From: Haematobia irritans
Lineage: Eukaryota > Arthropoda > Insecta > Diptera > Muscidae
NCBI RefSeq assembly: GCF_050003625.1
Contig: NW_027445852.1
Coordinates: 434,001 to 498,000 of the forward strand
DNA: 64,000 nt
Direction: 5' to 3'
Positions 54,672-64,000 of the stretch are shown in pieces (positions within the stretch are counted from its first letter, which is position 1; each line of letters begins with the position of its first letter). The translations under genes were made by a program, and so were the position numbers. Under the pieces are notes generated by a model. The model had not been told where the DNA came from and made no database searches. It saw only the letters and a list, made by a program, of their open reading frames with translations.

Positions 54672-56529
54672 CTCCTTAAATATGCGTCCTAGAGCCAAAA
54701 GGACCTCAATTCGTGACCACCCCCAAAAAATCAAAATTTTGATGAAAATCCTCAAAAAATTTAAATTTTTATATGAAAAACTTATTTTGGCCATAACTCC
54801 TTAAATATGCGTCCTAGAGCCAAAAGGACCTCAATTCGTGACCACCCGCAAAAAATCCAAATTTCGACGAAAATCCTCAAAAAAATGAAATTTTTATATG
54901 AAAAACTTATTTTGGCCATAACTCCTTAAATATGCGTCCTAGAGCCAAAAGGACCTCAATTCGTGATCACTCCCAAAAAATCAAAATTTTGATGAAATCC
55001 TCAAAAAATAGAAATTTTTATATGAGAAACTTATTTTGGCCATAACTCCTTAAATATGCGTCCTAGAGCCAAAAGGACCTCAATTCGTGACCACCCCCAA
55101 AAAATCAAAATTTCGACGAAAATCCTCAAAAAATTGAAATTTTTATATGAAAAACTTATTTTGGCCACAACTCCTTAAATATGCGTCCTAGAGCCAAAAG
55201 GACCTCAATTCGTGACCACCCCAAAAAAATCAAAATTTTGATGACAATCCTCAAAAAATTGAAATTTTTATATGAAAAACTTATTTTGGCCACAACTCCT
55301 TAAATATGCGTCCTAGAGCCAAAAGGACCTCAATTCGTGACCACCCCCAAAAAATCAAAATTTCGACGAAAATCCTCAAAAAAATGAAATTTTTATATGA
55401 AAAACTTATTTTGGCCATAACTCCTTAAATATGCGTCCTAGAGCCAAAAGGACCTCAATTCGTGATCACTCCCAAAAAATCAAAATTTTGATGAAAATCC
55501 TCAAAAAATTGAAAATTTTATATGAAAAACTTATTTTGGCCATAACTCCTTAAATATGCGTCCTAGAGCCAAAAGGACCTCAATTCGTGACCATCCCCAA
55601 AAAATCAAAATTTTGATGAAAATCCTCAAAAAATTGAAATTTTTATATGAAAAACTTATTTTGGCCATAACTCCTTAAATATGCGTCCTAGAGCCAAAAG
55701 GACCTCAATTCGTGACCACCCCCAAAAAATCAAAATTTTGATGAAAATCCTCAAAAAATTGAAATTTTTATATGAAAAACTTATTGTGGCCATAACTCCT
55801 TAAATATGCGTCCTAGAGCCAAAAGGACCTCAATTCGTGATCACTCCCAAAAAATCAAAATTTTGATGAAAATCCTCAGAAAATTGAAATTTTTATATGA
55901 AAAACTTATTTTGGCCATAACTCCTTAAATATGCGTCCTAGAGCCAAAAGGACCTCAATTCGTGACCACCCCCAAAAAATCAAAATTTTGATGAAAATCC
56001 TCAAAAAATTTAAATTTTTATATGAAAAACTTATTTTGGCCATAACTCCTTAAATATGCGTCCTAGAGCCAAAAGGACCTCAATTCGTGACCATCCCCAA
56101 AAAATCAAAATTTTGATGACAATCCTCAAAAAAATGAAATTTTTATATGAAAAACTTATTTTGGGCCATAACTCCTTAAATATGCGTCCTAGAGCCAAAA
56201 GGACCTCAATTCGTGACCACCCCCAAAAAATCAAAATTTCGACGAAAATCCTCAAAAAAATGAAATTTTTATATGAAAAACTTATTTTGCCCATAACTCC
56301 TTAAATATGCGTCCTAGAGCCAAAAGGACCTCAATTCGTGACCACCCCCAAAAAATCAAAATTTTGATGAAAATCCTCAGAAAATTGAAATTTTTATATG
56401 AAAAACTTATTTTGGCCATAACTCCTTAAATATGCGTCCTATAGCCAAAAGGACCTCAATTCGTGACCACCCCCAAAAAATCCAAATTTCGACGAAAATC
56501 CTCAAAAAAATGAAATTTTTATATGAAAA

Positions 56530-57350
56530 ACTTATTTTGGCCACAACTCCTTAAATATGCGTCCTAGAGCCAAAAGGACCTCAATTCGTGATCACTCCCA
56601 AAAAATCAAAATTTTGATGAAAATCCTCAAAAAATTGAAATTTTTATATGAAAAACTTATTTTGGCCATAACTCCTTAAATATGCGTCCTAGCGCCAAAA
56701 GGACCTCAATTCGTGACCATCCCCAAAAAATCAAAATTTTGATGAAAATCCTCAAAAAATTGAAAATTTTATATGAAAAACTTATTTTGGCCATAACTCC
56801 TTAAATATGCGTCCTAGAGCCAAAAGGACCTCAATTCGTGACCACCCGCAAAAAATCAAAATTTTGATGACAATCCTCAAAAAATTGAAATTTTATATGA
56901 AAAACTTATTTTGGCCATAACTCCTTAAATATGCGTCCTAGAGCCAAAAGGACCTCAATTCGTGATCACTCCCAAAAAATCAAAATTTTGATGAAAATCC
57001 TCAAAAAATTGAAATTTTTATATGAAAAACTTATTTTGGCCATAACTCCTTAAATATGCGTCCTAGAGCCAAAAGGACCTCAATTCGTGACCATCCCCAA
57101 AAAATCAAAATTTTGATGAAAATCCTCAAAAAATTGAAATTTTTATATGAAAAACTTCTTTTGGGCCATAACTCCTTAAATATGCGTCCTAGAGCCAAAA
57201 GGACCTCAATTCGTGACCACCCCCTAAAAATCCAAATTTCGACGAAAATCCTCAAAAAATTGAAATTTTTATATGAAAAACTTATTTTGGCCACAACTCC
57301 TTAAATATGCGTCCTAGAGCCAAAAGGACCTCAATTCGTGATCACTCCCA
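56530..57350 (-). repeat. Seven-monomer block, first of three copies
   Basis: This block recurs at 58530-59350 (offset 2000) and at 60780-61600 (offset 4250). Markers are CCTAGCGCCAAAA at about 56688, 58688 and 60938. Next comes a unit lacking one T (AAATTTTATATGAAA near 56889, 58889 and 61139), and then a GGGCC unit with CCCCCTAAAAATCC. This copy alone has AAAACTTCTTTTGG near 57153 and GGCCACAACTCC near 57290. Confidence 0.87.
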
Positions 57351-60300
57351 AAAAATCAAAATTTTGATGAAAATCCTCAGAAAATTGAAATTTTTATATG
57401 AAAAACTTATTTTGGCCATAACTCCTTAAATATGCGTCCTAGAGCCAAAAGGACCTCAATTCGTGACCACCCGCAAAAAATCCAAATTTCGACGAAAATC
57501 CTCAAAAAAATGAAATTTTTATATGAAAAACTTATTTTGGCCATAACTCCTTAAATATGCGTCCTAGAGCCAAAAGGACCTCCATTCGTGATCACTCCCA
57601 AAAAATCAAAATTTTGATGAAAATCCTCAAAAAATTGAAATTTTTATATGAAAAACTTATTTTGGCCATAACTCCTTAAATATGCGTCCTAGAGCCAAAA
57701 TGACCTCAATTCGTGACCACCCCCAAAAAATCCAAATTTCGACGAAAATCCTCAAAAAATTGAAATTTTTATATGAAAAACTTATTTTGGCCATAACTCC
57801 TTAAATATGCTTCCTAGAGCCAAAAGTACCTCAATTCGTGACCATCCCCAAAAAATCAAAATTTTGATGAAAATTCTCAAAAAATTGAAATTTTTATATG
57901 AAAAACTTATTTTGGCCATAACTCCTTAAATATGCGTCCTAGAGCCAAAAGGACCTCAATTCGTGACCACCCCCAAAAAATCCAAATTTCGACGAAAATC
58001 CTCAAAAAAATGAAATTTTTATATGAAAAACTTATTTTGGCCATAACTCCTTAAATATGCGTCCTAGAGCCAAAAGGACCTCAATTCGTGATCACTCCCA
58101 AAAAATCAAAATTTTGATGAAAATCCTCAGAAAATTGAAATTTTTATATGAAAAACTTATTTTGGCCATAACTCCTTAAATATGCGTCCTAGAGCCAAAA
58201 GGACCTCAATTCGTGACCACCCGCAAAAAATCCAAATTTCGACGAAAATCCTCAAAAAAATGAAATTTTTATATGAAAAACTTATTTTGGCCATAACTCC
58301 TTAAATATGCGTCCTAGAGCCAAAAGGACCTCAATTCGTGATCACTCCCAAAAAATCAAAATATTGATGAAAATCCTCAGAAAATTGAAATTTTTATATG
58401 AAAAACTTATTTTGGCCATAACTCCTTAAATATGCGTCCTAGAGCCAAAAGGACCTCAATTCGTGACCACCCGCAAAAAATCCAAATTTCGACGAAAATC
58501 CTCAAAAAAATGAAATTTTTATATGAAAAACTTATTTTGGCCATAACTCCTTAAATATGCGTCCTAGAGCCAAAAGGACCTCAATTCGTGATCACTCCCA
58601 AAAAATCAAAATTTTGATGAAAATCCTCAAAAAATTGAAATTTTTATATGAAAAACTTATTTTGGCCATAACTCCTTAAATATGCGTCCTAGCGCCAAAA
58701 GGACCTCAATTCGTGACCATCCCCAAAAAATCAAAATTTTGATGAAAATCCTCAAAAAATTGAAAATTTTATATGAAAAACTTATTTTGGCCATAACTCC
58801 TTAAATATGCGTCCTAGAGCCAAAAGGACCTCAATTCGTGACCACCCGCAAAAAATCAAAATTTTGATGACAATCCTCAAAAAATTGAAATTTTATATGA
58901 AAAACTTATTTTGGCCATAACTCCTTAAATATGCGTCCTAGAGCCAAAAGGACCTCAATTCGTGATCACTCCCAAAAAATCAAAATTTTGATGAAAATCC
59001 TCAAAAAATTGAAATTTTTATATGAAAAACTTATTTTGGCCATAACTCCTTAAATATGCGTCCTAGAGCCAAAAGGACCTCAATTCGTGACCATCCCCAA
59101 AAAATCAAAATTTTGATGAAAATCCTCAAAAAATTGAAATTTTTATATGAAAAACTTATTTTGGGCCATAACTCCTTAAATATGCGTCCTAGAGCCAAAA
59201 GGACCTCAATTCGTGACCACCCCCTAAAAATCCAAATTTCGACGAAAATCCTCAAAAAATTGAAATTTTTATATGAAAAACTTATTTTGGCCATAACTCC
59301 TTAAATATGCGTCCTAGAGCCAAAAGGACCTCAATTCGTGATCACTCCCAAAAAATCAAAATTTTGATGAAAATCCTCAAAAAATTGAAATTTTTATATG
59401 AAAAACTTATTTTGGCCATAACTCCTTAAATATGCGTCCTAGAGCCAAAATGACCTCAATTCGTGACCACCCCCAAAAAATCAAAATTTCGACGAAAATC
59501 CTCAAAAAAATGAAATTTTTATATGAAAAACTTATTTTGCCCATAACTCCTTAAATATGCGTCCTAGAGCCAAAAGGACCTCAATTCGTGATCACTCCCA
59601 AAAAATCAAAATATTGATGAAAATCCTCAGAAAATTGAAATTTTTATATGAAAAACTTATTTTGGCCATAACTCCTTAAATATGCGTCCTAGAGCCAAAA
59701 GGACCTCAATTCGTGACCACCCGCAAAAAATCCAAATTTCGACGAAAATCCTCAAAAAAATGAAATTTTTATATGAAAAACTTATTTTGGCCATAACTCC
59801 TTAAATATGCGTCCTAGAGCCAAAAGGACCTCAATTCGTGATCACTCCCAAAAAATCAAAATTTTGATGAAAATCCTCAGAAAATTAAAATTTTTATATG
59901 AAAAACTTATTTTGGCCATAACTCCTTAAATATGCGTCCTAGAGCCAAAAGGACCTCAATTCGTGACCACCCGCAAAAAATCCAAATTTCGACGAAAATC
60001 CTCAAAAAAATGAAATTTTTATATGAAAAACTTATTTTGGCCATAACTCCTTAAATATGCGTCCTAGAGCCAAAAGGACCTCAATTCGTGATCACTCCCA
60101 AAAAATCAAAATTTTGATGAAAATCCTCAAAAAATTGAAATTTTTATATGAAAAACTTATTTTGGCCATAACTCCTTAAATATGCGTCCTAGAGCCAAAA
60201 TGACCTCAATTCGTGACCACCCCCAAAAAATCAAAATTTCGACGAAAATCCTCAAAAAAATGAAATTTTTATATGAAAAACTTATTTTGCCCATAACTCC

Positions 60301-63300
60301 TTAAATATGCGTCCTAGAGCCAAAAGGACCTCAATTCGTGATCACTCCCAAAAAATCAAAATTTTGATGAAAATCCTCAGAAAATTGAAATTTTTATATG
60401 AAAAACTTATTTTGGCCATAACTCCTTAAATATGCGTCCTAGAGCCAAAAGGACCTCAATTCGTGACCACCCGCAAAAAATCCAAATTTCGACGAAAATC
60501 CTCAAAAAAATGAAATTTTTATATGAAAAACTTATTTTGGCCATAACTCCTTAAATATGCGTCCTAGAGCCAAAAGGACCTCAATTCGTGATCACTCCCA
60601 AAAAATCAAAATATTGATGAAAATCCTCAGAAAATTGAAATTTTTATATGAAAAACTTATTTTGGCCATAACTCCTTAAATATGCGTCCTAGAGCCAAAA
60701 GGACCTCAATTCGTGACCACCCGCAAAAAATCCAAATTTCGACGAAAATCCTCAAAAAAATGAAATTTTTATATGAAAAACTTATTTTGGCCATAACTCC
60801 TTAAATATGCGTCCTAGAGCCAAAAGGACCTCAATTCGTGATCACTCCCAAAAAATCAAAATTTTGATGAAAATCCTCAAAAAATTGAAATTTTTATATG
60901 AAAAACTTATTTTGGCCATAACTCCTTAAATATGCGTCCTAGCGCCAAAAGGACCTCAATTCGTGACCATCCCCAAAAAATCAAAATTTTGATGAAAATC
61001 CTCAAAAAATTGAAAATTTTATATGAAAAACTTATTTTGGCCATAACTCCTTAAATATGCGTCCTAGAGCCAAAAGGACCTCAATTCGTGACCACCCGCA
61101 AAAAATCAAAATTTTGATGACAATCCTCAAAAAATTGAAATTTTATATGAAAAACTTATTTTGGCCATAACTCCTTAAATATGCGTCCTAGAGCCAAAAG
61201 GACCTCAATTCGTGATCACTCCCAAAAAATCAAAATTTTGATGAAAATCCTCAAAAAATTGAAATTTTTATATGAAAAACTTATTTTGGCCATAACTCCT
61301 TAAATATGCGTCCTAGAGCCAAAAGGACCTCAATTCGTGACCATCCCCAAAAAATCAAAATTTTGATGAAAATCCTCAAAAAATTGAAATTTTTATATGA
61401 AAAACTTATTTTGGGCCATAACTCCTTAAATATGCGTCCTAGAGCCAAAAGGACCTCAATTCGTGACCACCCCCTAAAAATCCAAATTTCGACGAAAATC
61501 CTCAAAAAATTGAAATTTTTATATGAAAAACTTATTTTGGCCATAACTCCTTAAATATGCGTCCTAGAGCCAAAAGGACCTCAATTCGTGATCACTCCCA
61601 AAAAATCAAAATTTTGATGAAAATCCTCAAAAAATTGAAATTTTTATATGAAAAACTTATTTTGGCCATAACTCCTTAAATATGCGTCCTAGAGCCAAAA
61701 TGACCTCAATTCGTGACCACCCCCAAAAAATCAAAATTTCGACGAAAATCCTCAAAAAAATGAAATTTTTATATGAAAAACTTATTTTGCCCATAACTCC
61801 TTAAATATGCGTCCTAGAGCCAAAAGGACCTCAATTCGTGATCACTCCCAAAAAATCAAAATATTGATGAAAATCCTCAGAAAATTGAAATTTTTATATG
61901 AAAAACTTATTTTGGCCATAACTCCTTAAATATGCGTCCTAGAGCCAAAAGGACCTCAATTCGTGACCACCCGCAAAAAATCCAAATTTCGACGAAAATC
62001 CTCAAAAAAATGAAATTTTTATATGAAAAACTTATTTTGGCCATAACTCCTTAAATATGCGTCCTAGAGCCAAAAGGACCTCAATTCGTGATCACTCCCA
62101 AAAAATCAAAATTTTGATGAAAATCCTCAGAAAATTGAAATTTTTATATGAAAAACTTATTTTGGCCATAACTCCTTAAATATGCGTCCTAGAGCCAAAA
62201 GGACCTCAATTCGTGACCACCCGCAAAAAATCCAAATTTCGACGAAAATCCTCAAAAAAATGAAATTTTTATATGAAAAACTTATTTTGGCCATAACTCC
62301 TTAAATATGCGTCCTAGAGCCAAAAGGACCTCAATTCGTGATCACTCCCAAAAAATCAAAATTTTGATGAAAATCCTCAAAAAATTGAAATTTTTATATG
62401 AAAAACTTATTTTGGCCATAACTCCTTAAATATGCGTCCTAGAGCCAAAATGACCTCAATTCGTGACCACCCCCAAAAAATCAAAATTTCGACGAAAATC
62501 CTCAAAAAAATGAAATTTTTATATGAAAAACTTATTTTGCCCATAACTCCTTAAATATGCGTCCTAGAGCCAAAAGGACCTCAATTCGTGATCACTCCCA
62601 AAAAATCAAAATATTGATGAAAATCCTCAGAAAATTGAAATTTTTATATGAAAAACTTATTTTGGCCATAACTCCTTAAATATGCGTCCTAGAGCCAAAA
62701 GGACCTCAATTCGTGACCACCCGCAAAAAATCCAAATTTCGACGAAAATCCTCAAAAAAATGAAATTTTTATATGAAAAACTTATTTTGGCCATAACTCC
62801 TTAAATATGCGTCCTAGAGCCAAAAGGACCTCAATTCGTGATCACTCCCACAAAATCAAAATTTTGATGACAATCCTCAAAAAAATGAAATTTTTATATG
62901 AAAAACTTATTTTGGCCATAACTCCTTAAATATGCGTCCTAGAGCCAAAAGGACCTCAATTCGTGACCACCCGCAAAAAATCCAAATTTCGACGAAAATC
63001 CTCAAAAAAATGAAATTTTTATATGAAAAACTTATTTTGGCCATAACTCCTTAAATATGCGTCCTAGAGCCAAAAGGACCTCAATTCGTGATCACTCCCA
63101 CAAAATCAAAATTTTGATGACAATCCTCAAAAAATTGAAATTTTTATATGAAAAACTTATTTTGGCCATAACTCCTTAAATATGCGTCCTAGAGCCAAAA
63201 TGACCTCAATTCGTGACCAACCCCAAAAAATCAAAATTTCGACGAAAATCCTCAAAAAATTGAAATTTTTATATGAAAAACTTATTTTGGCCATAACTCC

Positions 63301-64000
63301 TTAAATATGCGTCCTAGAGCCAAAAGGACCTCAATTCGTGATCACTCCCAAAAAATCAAAATTTTGATGAAAATCCTCAAAAAATTGAAATTTTTATATG
63401 AAAAACTTATTTTGGCCATAACTCCTTAAATATGCGTCCTAGAGCCAAAATGACCTCAATTCGTGACCACCCCCAAAAAATCAAAATTTCGACGAAAATC
63501 CTCAAAAAAATGAAATTTTTATATGAAAAACTTATTTTGCCCATAACTCCATAAATGTGCGTCCTAGAGCCAAAAGGACCTCAATTCGTGATCACTCCCA
63601 AAAAATCAAAATATTGATGAAAATCCTCAGAAAATTGAAATTTTTATATGAAAAACTTATTTTGGCCATAACTCCTTAAATATGCGTCCTAGAGCCAAAA
63701 GGACCTCAATTCGTGACTACCCGCAAAAAATCCAAATTTCGACGAAAATCCTCAAAAAAATGAAATTTTTATATGAAAAACTTATTTTGGCCATAACTCC
63801 TTAAATATGCGTCCTAGAGCCAAAAGGACCTCAATTCGTGATCACTCCCAAAAAATCAAAATTTTGATGAAAATCCTCAGAAAATTGAAATTTTTATATG
63901 AAAAACTTATTTTGGCCATAACTCCTTAAATATGCGTCCTAGAGCCAAAAGGACCTCAATTCGTGACCACCCGCAAAAAATCCAAATTTCGACGAAAATC
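57300..64000 (-). repeat. Region of 250-bp dimer alternation
   Basis: Two monomer types often alternate here. One has TCACTCCC, TTTTGATG or TATTGATG, and usually CTCAGAAAATTG. The other has CCACCCGC, TTTCGACG and AAAAAAATG. The rare AATATTGATG variant recurs with intervals of 1250, 1000, 1250, 750 and 1000 bp (58361, 59611, 60611, 61861, 62611 and 63611), all whole numbers of monomers. Such regularity suggests recent amplification at this end of the array. Confidence 0.75.
58530..62600 (-). repeat. Pair of 1.8-kb blocks at 2250-bp offset
   Basis: About 58530-60350 and 60780-62600 share monomer order with an 18-monomer offset. Order after the CCTAGCGCC block is: a GCCAAAATGACC unit with TTTTGCCCATAAC, an AATATTGATG unit, a CCACCCGC unit, a TCACTCCC/CTCAGAAAATT unit, then a repeat of the cycle. 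A private change in the first copy is CAGAAAATTAAAATT near 59879. The match ends where 60361 has ATTTTGATG and 62611 has ATATTGATG. Confidence 0.83.

Larger units (their letters stand above)
40758..64000 (-). repeat. 125-bp satellite tandem array, inverted arm
   Basis: The same monomer continues in reverse complement to the window end, about 186 units. It reads GGCCATAACTCCTTAAATAT on the + strand with the same 125-bp spacing. The same variant sites are present as complements: CCACCCCC, CCATCCCC, TCACTCCC and CCACCCGC; AAATTTCGACG or AAATTTTGATG; and AAAAAATTG, AAAAAAATG or AAAAAATTT. No gene, RNA gene or transposon is visible. The array runs off the right edge of the window. Towards the right end (about 57-64 kb) units become more ordered. 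A TCACTCCC/TTTTGATG unit often alternates with a CCACCCGC/TTTCGACG unit, which gives a 250-bp dimer-like rhythm. Confidence 0.98.

Noticed and set aside
1..64000. CRISPR array
   Set aside because: Repeats are directly adjacent with no unique spacers, the unit is 125 bp, and no cas-like gene is present.
1..64000. Shine-Dalgarno plus start codon (AAGGAGTTATGG) as a sign of bacterial genes
   Set aside because: The motif recurs once per 125 bp as part of the monomer, with stops following within about one unit. Frame and spacing are not kept between units.
1..64000. Identity with the Drosophila 1.688 family or another named insect satellite
   Set aside because: The AT-rich style is loosely similar, but I cannot align it reliably from memory and the unit length differs. 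A database search with the 125-bp consensus would decide.
1..64000. Telomeric repeat array of the complex dipteran type
   Set aside because: Long tandem satellites can cap chromosomes in some flies, but nothing here shows a chromosome end, and the internal strand switch is not expected of a telomere. FISH would settle it.
40758..64000. Right arm as a mirror-image sequencing artefact of the left arm
   Set aside because: The order of monomer variants and the higher-order repeat sizes differ between arms (1250-bp 10-mer on the left side of the switch, none on the right). A read fold-back would copy them in reverse order.

Overview
The window is one uninterrupted block of satellite DNA. I see no protein-coding gene, no tRNA or rRNA gene, no mobile element and no unique-sequence interval. 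It consists of about 510 tandem copies of an AT-rich monomer of about 125 bp. Written from its GGCC, the consensus is exactly 125 bases and about 32% GC. Both ends of the window fall inside a monomer, so the array runs beyond the window on both sides. Megabase-style satellite with higher-order repeats and a strand switch points to eukaryotic centromeric, pericentromeric or other constitutive heterochromatin. The AT-rich style would suit an insect, but I do not recognise the family, so that host guess is weak.

Layout: positions 1-40757 carry monomers in one orientation, with GGAGTTATGGCC reading on the + strand. At about 40741-40758 the array switches strand, and 40758-64000 carries the same monomer in the opposite orientation. 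The junction has a 33-bp perfect inverted repeat around a 16-bp loop, plus a 9-bp tandem direct duplication. Monomer variants do not mirror each other across the junction, so it does not look like a simple fold-back copy.

Within each arm, variants form higher-order repeats of several sizes. These include a 377-bp 3-mer (2916-3669), a 26-mer of about 3.25 kb (from 8699), nested blocks of 1-2.6 kb between 16.3 and 26.8 kb, a 9-mer of about 1.12 kb (27.8-30.1 kb) and a 10-mer of exactly 1250 bp (37706-40205). On the right arm there are a 500-bp 4-mer (44.7-45.7 kb), a block repeated at 1001-bp spacing (53.1-54.7 kb), and blocks spaced by 2000 and 2250 bp (56.5-62.6 kb). Nearly all spacings are whole multiples of 125 bp, as expected from unequal exchange or replication-based amplification in register.

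Each monomer is bipartite. Bases 1-68 hold seven short A/T tracts spaced about one helical turn apart, which predicts curved DNA, and most variation lies there. The rest, bases 77-125 and on into the start of the next unit, is GC-richer and almost invariant. Many units carry a CG-containing allele that resembles a CENP-B box in part. All open reading frames of 67-129 codons are explained by 126-bp monomers that restore the reading frame. I treat them as non-coding.
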